Shown: positions 17,683 to 26,916 of the stretch, in pieces
How positions within the stretch are numbered: position 1 is the first letter of the stretch
Layout of the letters: each line of letters starts with the position of its first letter
NCBI RefSeq assembly: GCF_002846415.1
Contig: NZ_PJMX01000001.1
Span: 2,852,001-2,916,000, forward strand
Origin: Streptomyces sp. TLI_146
GTDB taxonomy: Bacteria; Actinomycetota; Actinomycetes; Streptomycetales; Streptomycetaceae
Direction of reading: 5' to 3'
Length of the DNA stretch: 64,000 nt
Made by a program: the position numbers and the translations under genes
Notes under the pieces: model-generated
The model's input: the letters and a program-made list of their open reading frames with translations, nothing else
Told to the model about the DNA's origin: nothing
Databases searched by the model: none

Positions 17683-19602
17683 TCAGCGCGGCCAGGCGCG
17701 TCGCGCGTCCGCGACCTGGCCCAGCACCTGCCCCAGGATCGCGCTGCCGGGCGGGACCAGCGGCGGCTCGTACGTCCAGGCGTGCCCCACCCACGGATCG
17801 GCCAGGTGGTCGTCCGGGACCGGCGTGAGCCGCAGCAGCGAGCGCCACAGCGGCTGCAGCACCGGCCCGTACGCGCTGGCGTCCTCGCGGTCCGCGACCA
17901 TCAGCAGATGGACGCCGACCGACGGGCCCTCGTCCGCGAGATAGCGCAGCTGGTTGACCGCGCGGTCGTCGAACCCGTGCGGGAAGTCGTTGACGATCAG
18001 GAGCTGCTCGGCGGTGTCCATACCGGGCGGCAGCGCGTCCGCCCCGGCGCCGCCCCGCGCCGCCATCTGGAGCAGGTCTACGCGCTCGGTGAGCCGGGCG
18101 AGCACGGCCGCCACTCCCTGGGCACCGGCCGCGGGCGGCTCACCGAGCACCCCCGCGTGCGTCAGCGGCGCGAACGCCCCCGCCGCCGCGCCCGCCGGGT
18201 CCACGACGTGCACGGCGAACTCGTGCGCCGGGTACACCGCGAGCAGCCGGGCCGCCAGCGCCACCGCGGTCTCCACGGCGAGCCGCTTGACCTGCTCGGC
18301 GTCCATGAAGGCGGCGGCCTCGGAGCCCGAGCGCCCGGAGTCGATCCACAGGCCGCGCTCCAGCGGCAGCCGCACCAGCATCGGAATCCGCAGCTCCGGC
18401 CGCTCCGGCAGCCGCAGGTCCCCGACGCGCAGGGCCATCGGGATCTCCATCGGCACCCGGTAGCCGTGCCAGACGGGGTTGTCCCAGCGGGCGTAGGCGG
18501 GCGGCAGGGCGGGCTCGACGACCTCGGACTCGGCGGTCAGCTGCGCCAGGTCCCGGTCGAAGGCCTCGCGCGCGCGGTCGACCAGCTGCTCGCGGCGGGC
18601 CGAGGCCTCCTCGCGGGCCCGGTCACCGGTGGAGCCGATGCGGCTGCGCGGATCCGCGAGGGCCCGGTCGAGCTCCTGCTCCATCCGCGAGTCGGCGAAG
18701 TCGACGGCGCTGCGGTACGAGGCGGTGGTGCGGGCCAGATCCTCGAACATGCCCCACACCTGGTTGTAGAGGCGCTCCTCCATGGACCAGCCGGTGGCGT
18801 CGCCCGCCACGGGGACCGGCGGCTCGCCCGGGGCGGCGGGCGGTGCGGTGGGGGGCGGCGGCGGGGGCGCGGTGGTCTGGCGGCGCGGGTGCGCGTAGTC
18901 GATGGGTCCGCTGTCGGTCAGGGGCTGCTGGGCGGCCTCGGGCGCGGGCGCGGCGCCCGCCGGACCGCCGTCGCTTCCGCCGGCGCCGGGCGCTCCCGTC
19001 CGTACCCGCGCCTCGTCGGAGGCACGGGGCGGGGGCGCCGCGACCGAGCGGGAGGCGCCCAGGGCGACCGCGTCCAGGATGACGGCGGCGAGCTCACGGG
19101 CCTGCGGCAGGCCCTGGTCGACCAGCATGTCGGCGAGGCCGCCCGCGTAGCCCTGGCCGATCGCGCGGACCTTCCAGACGCCGCCGCGCAGATAGAGCTC
19201 CAGGGCGACGACCGCCGACTCCGCGTCCAGACCGGTGATCGTGTAGCTGGCAACCTCGGTGCCGTCGAGGCCGGTGACGGCCACGAAGGGCGCGGCGACG
19301 GCGGCGAACCGGCTCGGGCCCGCCCCGGGCGGCAGCGCGAGCAGCACGCTCACCCGGTGCACGCCCTGGGGCAGCGCCTCCAGGTCCACGGCGAGGCGGT
19401 GGTCGGCGGCGGCCTGCCGGGAGACCTCCAGGCCCGGCAGCGTGGGCGTGCCGGGGTGGGCCACCCACTCCGTCCCGCGCACCGTGCCGCTCTCGTCGCC
19501 CAGGGTGGCGCCGGCGACGATCGGTGTCCCGGCCGACACCCGGATCTCCAGTCGGGTCCGGGGCAGGGGGTGGTTCTGTCCCCGAACCAGCTCGGCCGTC
19601 AT
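17683..19602 (-). CDS. TerD-domain protein fused to a nucleotidase/FtsK-like C-terminal region
   Basis: 639 residues from the ATG at 19600-19602, with GAGGGGA upstream. Residues about 1-180 form a TerD-like calcium-binding beta-sandwich (LEIRVSAGTPIVAGATLGDE, YLRGGVWKVRAIGQGYAGGL). A Pro/Ala-rich linker with a run of prolines follows to about residue 270. The C-terminal 350 residues contain a charged helical stretch and an FtsK/SpoIIIE-like ATPase fold (QLLIVNDFPHGFDDRAVNQL, VGVHLLMVADRED). I see no convincing Walker A: the corresponding site reads DSGRSGSEAAAF. Such fusions occur in tellurite-resistance-type stress clusters of actinobacteria. It follows terD by about 140 bases. Confidence 0.8.
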   Translation of the reverse strand: MTAELVRGQNHPLPRTRLEIRVSAGTPIVAGATLGDESGTVRGTEWVAHPGTPTLPGLEVSRQAAADHRLAVDLEALPQGVHRVSVLLALPPGAGPSRFAAVAAPFVAVTGLDGTEVASYTITGLDAESAVVALELYLRGGVWKVRAIGQGYAGGLADMLVDQGLPQARELAAVILDAVALGASRSVAAPPPRASDEARVRTGAPGAGGSDGGPAGAAPAPEAAQQPLTDSGPIDYAHPRRQTTAPPPPPPTAPPAAPGEPPVPVAGDATGWSMEERLYNQVWGMFEDLARTTASYRSAVDFADSRMEQELDRALADPRSRIGSTGDRAREEASARREQLVDRAREAFDRDLAQLTAESEVVEPALPPAYARWDNPVWHGYRVPMEIPMALRVGDLRLPERPELRIPMLVRLPLERGLWIDSGRSGSEAAAFMDAEQVKRLAVETAVALAARLLAVYPAHEFAVHVVDPAGAAAGAFAPLTHAGVLGEPPAAGAQGVAAVLARLTERVDLLQMAARGGAGADALPPGMDTAEQLLIVNDFPHGFDDRAVNQLRYLADEGPSVGVHLLMVADREDASAYGPVLQPLWRSLLRLTPVPDDHLADPWVGHAWTYEPPLVPPGSAILGQVLGQVADARRAWPR

Positions 19603-19745
19603 CGCTCTGTCCCCTCGTCGAGTTGCCGGTGGTGCACGGTGGTGCGGGGCAGCTCCCGGCGGCCTTGCCTCCGGGAGCTGCGGTTGCGGCCGTGGTGGCC
19701 GGTGGTGCCTGCGTACGGCCGCGTCCACGAGTGCGGCCGGATCTT

Positions 19746-20324
19746 CTACAGGTGCGGCAGGATCGCCGGCATCAGGTCCTGGAAGGTGCGGCCGTTGGAC
19801 GGGTTGCCGATGGCGGTCATCTGCCAGCCCGCGCCCGCGCGGTGCACCTTCGCCATGATCTGCGCCGTGTACTGACCGCCGCCGTCCAGCGTGTAGCGCG
19901 CCAGCTCCTGGCCGTTGGTCTCGTCGACGATGCGGCAGAACGCGTTCTGCACTTCCTGGAACGTCTGGCCGGTGAACGAGTTCACCGTGAAGACGATCTG
20001 GTCGATGTGGACCGGGACGCGCTGGAGGTCGACGAGGATCGACTCGTCGTCGCCGCCCTGGCCCGCGCCGCCCACCAGGTTGTCGCCGGTGTGCCGCACC
20101 GAGCCGTCGTCGCTGACGAGGTGGCGGAAGAACACCACGTCCACCGGCTGCTTGTCGGCGAAGAGCACCGCCGAGGCGTCCAGGTCGATCTCCCGGGTGC
20201 GCGAGCCGAACAGGCCGCGGCGCGGCGCCGCCTGCCAGCCGAGCCCCATCCGCACCGCGGTCAGGGTGCCGCCACCCTGCTTCTCCAGGCTGATGGCCTG
20301 GCCCTTGGTCAGATTGACCGTCAC
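19746..20324 (-). CDS. TerD-family stress-response protein
   Basis: 192 residues, full length for TerD/CABP. The start is the GTG at 20322-20324, preceded by GAGGGGA. The N-terminus MTVNLTKGQAISLEKQ and the paired acidic loops (EIDLDASAVLF, GDDESILVDL) that bind Ca2+ are visible. TerD proteins are linked to tellurite, phage and envelope stress in gamma-proteobacteria, and to calcium-dependent differentiation in Streptomyces. A TAGGGT -10 and an inverted repeat lie upstream. It is the first gene of a terD - TerD-fusion - terC run on the minus strand. Confidence 0.93.
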   Translation of the reverse strand: MTVNLTKGQAISLEKQGGGTLTAVRMGLGWQAAPRRGLFGSRTREIDLDASAVLFADKQPVDVVFFRHLVSDDGSVRHTGDNLVGGAGQGGDDESILVDLQRVPVHIDQIVFTVNSFTGQTFQEVQNAFCRIVDETNGQELARYTLDGGGQYTAQIMAKVHRAGAGWQMTAIGNPSNGRTFQDLMPAILPHL

Positions 20325-20363
20325 GCGCTGTCCCCTCTCCGCATTTCTTACGTTCTCGGCCCG

Positions 20364-20392
20364 ACCCTACGCAGTGGCGCGATGTGCGCCAC
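20364..20392 (-). promoter_or_regulatory. terD promoter region with inverted repeat
   Basis: A -10-like TAGGGT (20364-20369, minus strand) lies just downstream of the inverted repeat GTGGCGC-N5-GCGCCAC (20374-20392). The repeat covers the spacer and -35 area, so it could be an operator or activator site. No convincing -35 hexamer is present. Confidence 0.4.
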
Positions 20393-20442
20393 CGCTCGGG
20401 GCGGATTTGTGTCGGTCTTGCAACACAGCGGGTGGCGGGCCG

Positions 20443-22575
20443 TCAGGCCTGTCCCGCCTCCCGCATCTGCCGCAACTCCTTCTTCAGCTCGCCGACTTCG
20501 TCACGCAACCTGGCGGCGATCTCGAACTGCAGCTCGGCGGCGGCGGCCCGCATCCGGTCCGTCATCTCCTCGATCTGCTCGGCGAGTTCGGCCGCCGGGC
20601 GGTCGGTGAGGACCTCGCCGCCCTTGCCCGCCTTCGCCTTCGACTTCGCCGCCTTGGCGCCGAGCGCGGGGACCGGCGCCTTGGCGCCCTTGCCGTCCTT
20701 CCCCTTGCGGTAGCCGGAGCCGAGCAGCTGCTCGGTGTCGACCTCCTCGCGCGCGATGGTCGCGACGATGTCGTTGATCTTCTTCCGCAGCGGCTGCGGG
20801 TCGATCCCGTGCTCCTTGTTGTACGCGACCTGCTTCTCCCGGCGGCGGTTGGTCTCCTCGATGGCCTTCTCCATCGCCGGGGTGATCTTGTCGGCGTACA
20901 TATGGACCTGGCCCGAGACGTTGCGCGCCGCGCGGCCGATGGTCTGGATCAGCGAGGTGCCCGAGCGCAGGAAGCCCTCCTTGTCGGCGTCGAGGATCGC
21001 GACCAGCGACACCTCGGGCAGGTCCAGGCCCTCGCGGAGCAGGTTGATGCCGACCAGCACGTCGTACTCGCCCGCCCGCAGCTCGCGCAGCAGCTCGACC
21101 CGGCGCAGGGTGTCGACGTCGCTGTGCAGATAGCGCACCTGGATGCCCATCTCCAGGAAGTAGTCCGTCAGGTCCTCGGCCATCTTCTTGGTGAGGGTGG
21201 TGACCAGGACGCGCTCGTCCTTCTCGGTGCGCTTGCGGATCTCGTGCACCAGGTCGTCGATCTGCCCCTCGGTGGGCTTGACCACGACCTCGGGGTCGAC
21301 CAGGCCGGTGGGGCGGATGATCTGCTCGACGAAGCCGTCGCCGCGCGACAGCTCGTACTTGCCGGGCGTCGCCGAGAGGTAGACGGTCTGGCCGATGCGG
21401 CCCAGGAACTCCTCCCACTTCAGCGGCCGGTTGTCCATCGCGGAGGGCAGCCGGAAGCCGTGGTCGACCAGGGTGCGCTTGCGGGAGGCGTCGCCCTCGT
21501 ACATCGCGCCGATCTGGGGGACGGTCACATGCGACTCGTCGAGGACGAGCAGGAAGTCGTCCGGGAAGTAGTCGAGCAGCGTGTTGGGGGCGGTGCCGGG
21601 CTCGCGGCCGTCGAAGTGCATCGAGTAGTTCTCGACGCCCGAGCAGCTGCCGATCTGGCGCAGCATCTCGATGTCGTACGTGGTGCGCATCCGCAGCCGC
21701 TGGGCCTCCAGCAGCTTGCCCTGCCTGTCCAGCTCGGCCAGGCGCTGTTCCAGCTCCTGCTCGATGCCGGTGATCGCCTTCTCCATGCGCTCCGGTCCGG
21801 CCACGTAGTGGCTGGCGGGGAAGACGTAGAGCTCCTGGTCCTCGCTGATGACCTCGCCGGTGAGCGGGTGGAGCGTGGACAGCGCCTCGATCTCGTCGCC
21901 GAACATCTCGATCCGGACGGCCAGCTCCTCGTAGACCGGGAAGATCTCGATGGTGTCGCCGCGCACCCGGAACGTGCCGCGTGCGAAGGCCACGTCGTTG
22001 CGCGTGTACTGGATGTCGACGAAGCGGCGGAGCAGCTGGTCGCGGTCGATCTCCTCGCCGACCTTCAGCGGCACCATCCGGTCCACGTACTCCTGCGGCG
22101 TGCCCAGGCCGTAGATGCACGAGACGGAGGCCACCACGATCACGTCGCGGCGGGTCAGCAGCGAGTTCGTCGCCGAGTGGCGCAGCCGCTCGACCTCCTC
22201 GTTGATCGAGGAGTCCTTCTCGATGTACGTGTCCGACTGCGGGACGTACGCCTCGGGCTGGTAGTAGTCGTAGTACGACACGAAGTACTCGACGGCGTTG
22301 TTGGGCAGGAGCTCGCGGAACTCGTTCGCCAGCTGGGCCGCCAGCGTCTTGTTCGGCGCCATGACCAGCGTGGGGCGCTGGAGCTTCTCGATCATCCAGG
22401 CAGTCGTCGCCGACTTTCCGGTGCCGGTCGCGCCCAGCAGGACGACATCCTTCTCACCTGCGCGGATGCGCCGCTCCAGCTCGGCGATGGCCGCCGGCTG
22501 GTCGCCGCTGGGCTGGTAGGGGCTGACGACCTCGAAAGGCGCCACCGTACGTTCGATCTTGGAAACGGGCCGCAT
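20443..22575 (-). CDS. uvrB: Excinuclease ABC subunit UvrB
   Basis: 710 residues. Helicase-type motifs are all present: [10 protein letters not shown] (Walker A), LVLDESHVT (II), SATPG (III), [14 protein letters not shown] (V) and QTIGRAARN (VI). The beta-hairpin that clamps DNA ([12 protein letters not shown]) and the C-terminal UVR motif ([20 protein letters not shown]) that binds UvrC are intact. A Lys/Ala/Gly-rich segment of about 40 residues separates the helicase core from the UVR domain. The ATG is only 6 bases after the -10 of a damage-type promoter, so the mRNA is probably leaderless; no ribosome binding site is seen. Confidence 0.98.
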   Translation of the reverse strand: MRPVSKIERTVAPFEVVSPYQPSGDQPAAIAELERRIRAGEKDVVLLGATGTGKSATTAWMIEKLQRPTLVMAPNKTLAAQLANEFRELLPNNAVEYFVSYYDYYQPEAYVPQSDTYIEKDSSINEEVERLRHSATNSLLTRRDVIVVASVSCIYGLGTPQEYVDRMVPLKVGEEIDRDQLLRRFVDIQYTRNDVAFARGTFRVRGDTIEIFPVYEELAVRIEMFGDEIEALSTLHPLTGEVISEDQELYVFPASHYVAGPERMEKAITGIEQELEQRLAELDRQGKLLEAQRLRMRTTYDIEMLRQIGSCSGVENYSMHFDGREPGTAPNTLLDYFPDDFLLVLDESHVTVPQIGAMYEGDASRKRTLVDHGFRLPSAMDNRPLKWEEFLGRIGQTVYLSATPGKYELSRGDGFVEQIIRPTGLVDPEVVVKPTEGQIDDLVHEIRKRTEKDERVLVTTLTKKMAEDLTDYFLEMGIQVRYLHSDVDTLRRVELLRELRAGEYDVLVGINLLREGLDLPEVSLVAILDADKEGFLRSGTSLIQTIGRAARNVSGQVHMYADKITPAMEKAIEETNRRREKQVAYNKEHGIDPQPLRKKINDIVATIAREEVDTEQLLGSGYRKGKDGKGAKAPVPALGAKAAKSKAKAGKGGEVLTDRPAAELAEQIEEMTDRMRAAAAELQFEIAARLRDEVGELKKELRQMREAGQA

Positions 22576-22581
22576 GGAACC

Positions 22582-22604
22582 ACCGTACGACCCCCCACTG
22601 ACAG
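22582..22604 (-). promoter_or_regulatory. RecA-independent damage promoter motif for uvrB
   Basis: On the minus strand: CTGTCAGTG (22596-22604), exactly 8 bases, TACGGT (22582-22587), then 6 bases to the ATG. This is a near-perfect match to TTGTCRGTG-N8-TAnnnT. The arrangement is almost identical to that of ogt. Confidence 0.82.
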
Positions 22605-22647
22605 TCGGGCGCGATCGGCCCGGGAGCGGGGCCCGGCCGGCCCCGGG

Positions 22648-23514
22648 TCACCAGTCGTGCGGCGACGAGGAGCCCTCGCCGGGCCGGTGCGGGGCGGCCC
22701 ATTCGGTCCGGTCCGGGAACGACGGCAGGTGGCGGGGGACGGGCGCCGGGCGGGGCGGCCGCTTCTCCCACTCGGGCTTGCCCATCACCACGAGCGGGTC
22801 GAACATCACGACGACGCCCGCGAGCACCAGGAAGGCGACCGGGCCGATGAGCATCGGCGCGAGCACGGTGGCCGAGGAGTCCCCGGCGGCGGTGCCCGCG
22901 CCGTCGTGCAGATGGACGCTGAGCGCGGCCATCCCCGTGTAGTGCATGCCGGTCACGGCGACGCCCATGACGACGCTGGCGCCGAGGCTGGCGAGGAAGC
23001 CGTCGACCGAGACGGCCGCCCAGAGGGCGGCGGTGGCGGCGACGACCGCGATCACCACCGAGAGGCTGACGGTGAGGGTGTTGTACGCGAACTCTCCGCG
23101 CAGTCGAATTCCGGCCATCCCGAGGTAGTGCATCGAGGCCACGCCGAGCCCGGTGATGGTCCCGCCGGTGACCAGCGCCAGGGGTGTGGCGCCCCGGTAG
23201 CCGACGATGAAGATGCCGATCCCGACCATCACGATGGCCAGGCCCAGGCTGGCGAACGTGATCGCCCTGTCGTAGCTCAGCACCTCCTGGCGGACCGTGA
23301 AGCCCATCATCGCGATGAAGTGCATGGTCCATATGCCGGAGCCGATGGAGGTGGCGCCGAGCGCCAGCCAGAGCGCCCTGAAGGGCCGGTCGGCCCGCAG
23401 CGATCTGGCGGTGCAGCGCAGCCCGAGCGCACCGCCCAGACAGGCCATGAGGAACGCCACGACTGGCGTGACGAGGCCGTAGGTGAAGCCGTCGACCGTC
23501 CCGTGCATATGCAT
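22648..23514 (-). CDS. MHYT-domain integral membrane sensor
   Basis: 288 residues; ATG at 23512-23514 with GAAGGG upstream. Seven or so membrane helices. The three MHYT-type motifs are recognisable (WTMHFIAMMGF, ASMHYLGMAG, TGMHYTGMAAL); their Met/His residues are proposed to bind copper and sense O2, CO or NO. Most MHYT proteins carry GGDEF/EAL or kinase domains, but this one is stand-alone, ending in a Pro/Arg-rich cytosolic tail of about 55 residues. It lies 72 bases upstream of uvrB, which has its own promoter. Confidence 0.87.
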   Translation of the reverse strand: MHMHGTVDGFTYGLVTPVVAFLMACLGGALGLRCTARSLRADRPFRALWLALGATSIGSGIWTMHFIAMMGFTVRQEVLSYDRAITFASLGLAIVMVGIGIFIVGYRGATPLALVTGGTITGLGVASMHYLGMAGIRLRGEFAYNTLTVSLSVVIAVVAATAALWAAVSVDGFLASLGASVVMGVAVTGMHYTGMAALSVHLHDGAGTAAGDSSATVLAPMLIGPVAFLVLAGVVVMFDPLVVMGKPEWEKRPPRPAPVPRHLPSFPDRTEWAAPHRPGEGSSSPHDW

Positions 23515-23585
23515 GCGCCCTTCACCCCGTACCGACTACCGACTGAAGAGGCCGACTGCTGTCGCGGAGGCCCTGGTTCGGGGCG

Positions 23586-23613
23586 ACATTAAGGCTCGCC
23601 GAGCGACAGGCAA
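23586..23613 (-). promoter_or_regulatory. Possible promoter for the MHYT gene
   Basis: TTGCCT (23608-23613), 16 bases, TAATGT (23586-23591) on the minus strand, about 70 bases before the ATG. Consensus match only. Confidence 0.4.
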
Positions 23614-23755
23614 ACATTTTCACGCCAATTTGTCGACACCCGGACCCGGGAACTCCGTTCCCGGCGGTCGTGGGAGCGCGGCCGGACCCGTCCGATGGGC
23701 GGCGGCCGGCCCCCGGTGACCGGACGGAACCGCGCCCTGAGCCGCCCGGCGGGCG

Positions 23756-23778
23756 TTGTCAGTGGCGGGTCGTACGGT
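23756..23778 (+). promoter_or_regulatory. RecA-independent damage promoter motif for ogt
   Basis: TTGTCAGTG (23756-23764), exactly 8 bases, TACGGT (23773-23778), then 6 bases to the ATG at 23785. This is a perfect match to TTGTCRGTG-N8-TAnnnT and predicts a leaderless transcript. Confidence 0.85.
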
Positions 23779-23784
23779 GGCGGC

Positions 23785-24366
23785 ATGAACAGCGACGAGC
23801 AGTTCGAGCGGGCCCCGCGGGGGCCGGAGCGGGTGGTGTGGGCGGTCGTCGGCAGCGACATCGGCCCGCTGCTCCTCGCCGCGACCGACCAGGGGCTGGT
23901 GAACGTGGTCTTCCACGCCCGGGAGGCGGTCCGGGACAAGGCGCTGCGCGGCCTGGCGGCCCGTCTCGGGGCCGAGCCGGTCCCGGCCCGCCCCCAGGAC
24001 GGCACGGGCCCGCTGGCCGAGCCCATACGCCAGCTGGAGGCGTACTTCGCGGGGGACCTGCGCGCGTTCGAGCTGCCGCTGGACTGGTCGCTCTCCTCCG
24101 GGTTCAACCGCCAGGTGCTCCGCGAGCTGGAGGCGACCGTTCCGTACGGGACGGTGGTGGGGTACGGCGACCTCGCCGACCGGGTCGGCCAGCCCCGGGC
24201 GGCGCAGGCGGTGGGCGCCGCGATGGGGTCCAACCCGCTGCCCGTCGTGGTGCCCTGCCACCGGGTGGTGGAGAGCGACGGCGGGCTCGGCGGGTTCGGC
24301 GGCGGCCTGGAGACCAAGCGGCGGCTGCTCGCCCTGGAAGGGGTGCTGCCGCAGCCGCTGTTCTGA
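23785..24366 (+). CDS. ogt: Methylated-DNA--protein-cysteine methyltransferase
   Basis: 193 residues from the ATG at 23785, fixed by the promoter 6 bases upstream. The active-site motif VVVPCHRVVESDGGLGGFGGGLE near the C-terminus contains the acceptor Cys of the PCHRV box. The helix-turn-helix segment (TVPYGTVVGYGDLADRVGQPRAAQAVG) provides DNA minor-groove binding with the arginine finger. It repairs O6-methylguanine by irreversible self-alkylation in the cytosol. It is divergent from the MHYT gene and shares a damage-type promoter with the uvr genes. Confidence 0.95.
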   Translation: MNSDEQFERAPRGPERVVWAVVGSDIGPLLLAATDQGLVNVVFHAREAVRDKALRGLAARLGAEPVPARPQDGTGPLAEPIRQLEAYFAGDLRAFELPLDWSLSSGFNRQVLRELEATVPYGTVVGYGDLADRVGQPRAAQAVGAAMGSNPLPVVVPCHRVVESDGGLGGFGGGLETKRRLLALEGVLPQPLF

Positions 24367-24431
24367 GGGCTCCGGTGCGCTCCTCGGGCGTCCGGGCCGG
24401 GCCGGGCCGCCGTGAGGTGCTGGGCGGGCCG

Positions 24432-24821
24432 CTAGAGGCTGATGTGGTACGCCTTGCGCAGCGTCTCGTGCACGGTCCACGTCGTCCGGTCGCCCTCGCG
24501 CAGCACGCACGCGTCGCCGGGGCCGAGCTCCAGGGTCTCGCCGCCCGCCACCTCGACGGTCGCGCGCCCGCTGACCACCACGAAGAGCTCGTCGGCCTCG
24601 GTGTCGGTCACCACGCCGGGAGTGATCTGCCAGATGCCGCGCACCTGCTTGCCGTCGGGCGACTCCCAGAGCACCTTGCCGGTGACCTCGGGGGTGCCCG
24701 AGACGATCTGGGCGGGGTCCAGGGGCTCCGGCTCCAGCTCCGCGTCCGGGATGTGGACGACGAACGAGGCCGGGGCGGCCGCGTCGACGGAAGGGGTCTC
24801 GATGTGATCATTGGTCGTCAT
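24432..24821 (-). CDS. Cupin-domain protein
   Basis: 129 residues from the ATG at 24819-24821. A single small beta-barrel is predicted. GIWQITPGVVTDTEADELFVVVSGRATVEV corresponds to cupin motif 1 with only partial metal ligands, and LELGPGDACVLREGDRTTWTVHE to motif 2. The family is typically annotated as enzyme- or sugar-binding cupins of unknown substrate. TAGATT 8 bases before the ATG may be a -10. It is not obviously in an operon: it converges on ogt and diverges from psuG. Confidence 0.85.
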   Translation of the reverse strand: MTTNDHIETPSVDAAAPASFVVHIPDAELEPEPLDPAQIVSGTPEVTGKVLWESPDGKQVRGIWQITPGVVTDTEADELFVVVSGRATVEVAGGETLELGPGDACVLREGDRTTWTVHETLRKAYHISL

Positions 24822-25017
24822 GGCGCGCCAATCTAGCCAAGTCCTCCGACGCCCTCGACGCCGCCTCTGGCCGGAACCGCCCACCGGGAGCAGACTCCCC
24901 GCGAGTGGGTCGCGGGGGCGGGCCCCGTAGGCCTCGCGGCCGCCGCCTCCGCGCGCCTCGCACAGGTGATCGCCGAAGTGACGTTTACGCGGTGCGCGGG
25001 CGCGCCAGGGATGGGGC

Positions 25018-25923
25018 ATGTCCTACGACGACGTACTCAAGGTGTCCGAAGAGGTCCGCGAGGCCCTGGCCGAGGGGCGTCCGGTGGTCGCCCTGGAGTC
25101 CACGATCATCGCCCACGGACTGCCGCGCCCGCGCAATCTGCGGGTGGCGACGGAGCTGGAGGAGCTGGTACGGGCCGGGGGCGCCGTGCCCGCCACGGTC
25201 GCCGTCCTGGACGGGCGGCCCCATGTCGGCCTGGACAAGGACCAGTTGGAGCGGATCGCGGGCGGCGGGCTGCGCAAGCTCGGCCACCGCGACCTGCCGA
25301 TGGCGCTGGCCGCGGGCGCGAGCGGGGCCACCACCGTCTCGGCGACCGCGTACCTGGCCCACTGGGCGGACATCCGCGTCTTCGCCACCGGCGGGCTCGG
25401 CGGCGTCCACCGCGGCTGGACCGAGACCCAGGACGAGTCGGCGGACCTGGCGCTCCTCTCCCGGACGCCGGTCGCGGTGGTGTGCGCGGGGGTGAAGTCG
25501 ATCCTCGACGTACCGGCGACGCTGCAGCGGCTGGAGACACTGGGCATCGGGGTGGTCGGCTACGGGACGGACCGCTTCCCCGGCTTCTATCTGGCCGACT
25601 CCGGCGAGCCGGTCGACTGGACGGTGCACACTCCCGAGGAGGCCGCCGAGGTGCTGCGCTCCCATGACGCGATCGGCCCCGACTCGGCGCTGATCGTGGC
25701 CAATCCGGTGCCGGAGGCCGAACAGCTCGATCCCGAGCTGCACGACCGGGTGCTGGCCGAGGCCCTGGCCGCCTGCCGGGAGCAGGGCGTCACGGGCCAG
25801 GCCGTCACCCCGTTCCTGCTCGACCATCTGGTGCGGCACACCGGCGGGGCGTCCCTGGAGGCGAACGTGGCGGCGGTGCGCGGCAACGTACGCCTCGCGG
25901 CGGCGATCGCGGCGGCGCTGTGA
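25018..25923 (+). CDS. psuG: Pseudouridine-5'-phosphate glycosidase
   Basis: 301 residues; ATG at 25018 with a GGGATGGGG purine stretch upstream. Family signatures are visible: VALESTIIAHGLPRPRNLR near the N-terminus, ATTVSATAYLAH, FATGGLGGVHRG, VVCAGVKSILDVPATLQRLETLG and GYGTDRFPGFY. PsuG cleaves the C-C glycosidic bond of pseudouridine 5'-phosphate to uracil and ribose 5-phosphate, using Mn2+ and a catalytic lysine. The stop codon overlaps the start of the following kinase gene, giving the usual psuG-psuK pair for RNA-derived pseudouridine breakdown. Confidence 0.95.
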   Translation: MSYDDVLKVSEEVREALAEGRPVVALESTIIAHGLPRPRNLRVATELEELVRAGGAVPATVAVLDGRPHVGLDKDQLERIAGGGLRKLGHRDLPMALAAGASGATTVSATAYLAHWADIRVFATGGLGGVHRGWTETQDESADLALLSRTPVAVVCAGVKSILDVPATLQRLETLGIGVVGYGTDRFPGFYLADSGEPVDWTVHTPEEAAEVLRSHDAIGPDSALIVANPVPEAEQLDPELHDRVLAEALAACREQGVTGQAVTPFLLDHLVRHTGGASLEANVAAVRGNVRLAAAIAAAL

Positions 25924-26909
25924 CGGACGCGCCCGCCGGGGCGGAGGCGGGCCAGGCCCGCGAGGCGGCGGACCGGACCGCCAGGGCGTCCAGCGGCACC
26001 GCGCCCCGCGGGCTCCTGGTCGTCGGGGACGTGGTGACCGACGTCGTCGCCCGGCACCGGGGACCGCTGGCGCCCGCCACGGACACTGCGGCCGAGATCC
26101 GCACGGTCCCGGGCGGGTCAGGCGCCAACGCGGCCTGCTGGGCGGCCCGTTCGGGCTGCGCGGACGTGCGCGTCCTGGGCCGGGTCGGCAGCGACGCACT
26201 GGCCTGGCACGAGCGCCGACTGCGGCGCGCGGGCGTACGGCCGCTGCTGATCGCCGACCCGGCGGCGCCCACCGCCACCGTCGTCTCGCTGGTCGACACC
26301 GCGACCGCCGAGCGCACCTTCCTCACCGACAGCGGCGCCGTACTGCGGATATCCCCCGCCGACTGGAACCCCGCGTTCCTGGACGGCGTCGGCCGACTGC
26401 ACCTCTCCGGCTATCTGTTCTTCGCCGACGCCAGCCGTGAACTGGCCCTCACCGCCTGCCGTTCGGCACTGGACGCGGGGGTTCCGGTGAGCCTGGACCC
26501 CGCGTCGGCGGGGTTCCTGGCCGAGCTGGGCGTCGAGCGGTTCCTGGCGGCAGCCGAGGGTGTGGAGGTGCTGCTGCCCAACGCCGACGAGGCGCGGCTG
26601 CTCACGGGATGCGCCGAACCGTCGGACGCGGCGGCGGAGTTGAGTCGCAGGTTCCCGCTGGTCGCGGTCACGCTCGGGGCGGCCGGGGCGCTGGTGGCGG
26701 TGGCCGGTGAGGTCGTCGCCCGGGTGGCGGCCCCGCCGCCGGACGCGGCGCCGGTCGACTCGACGGGCGCGGGCGACGCCTTCACCGGTGGCTTCCTCGC
26801 CGCCCTCCTCGCGGGCGCGGACCCGGCCGGGGCGGCGACGGCGGGCTGCCGGGCGGGCGCAGAGGCGGTGACGGTGGTGGGCGGACGGCCGCCACCCCTA
26901 CTCGGCTGA
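25920..26909 (+). CDS. psuK: PfkB-family kinase, probable pseudouridine kinase
   Basis: 329 residues; the GTG start at 25920 overlaps the psuG stop (GTGA), so translation is coupled. The PfkB fold is clear: LVVGDVVTDVVARHRG at the start of the sheet, VPGGSGANAACWAARSG for substrate binding, and DSTGAGDAFTGGFLAALLAG with the catalytic Asp. Pairing with psuG suggests pseudouridine as the substrate, though PfkB specificity cannot be read from sequence alone. The first 30 residues form a variable Ala-rich extension. Confidence 0.88.
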   Translation: MTDAPAGAEAGQAREAADRTARASSGTAPRGLLVVGDVVTDVVARHRGPLAPATDTAAEIRTVPGGSGANAACWAARSGCADVRVLGRVGSDALAWHERRLRRAGVRPLLIADPAAPTATVVSLVDTATAERTFLTDSGAVLRISPADWNPAFLDGVGRLHLSGYLFFADASRELALTACRSALDAGVPVSLDPASAGFLAELGVERFLAAAEGVEVLLPNADEARLLTGCAEPSDAAAELSRRFPLVAVTLGAAGALVAVAGEVVARVAAPPPDAAPVDSTGAGDAFTGGFLAALLAGADPAGAATAGCRAGAEAVTVVGGRPPPLLG

Positions 26910-26916
26910 CCCTTTG

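Noticed and set aside
17465..17848. Minus-strand open frame upstream of terC
   Set aside because: It overlaps the predicted riboswitch and its promoter and the end of the TerD-fusion gene, and encodes no recognisable protein.
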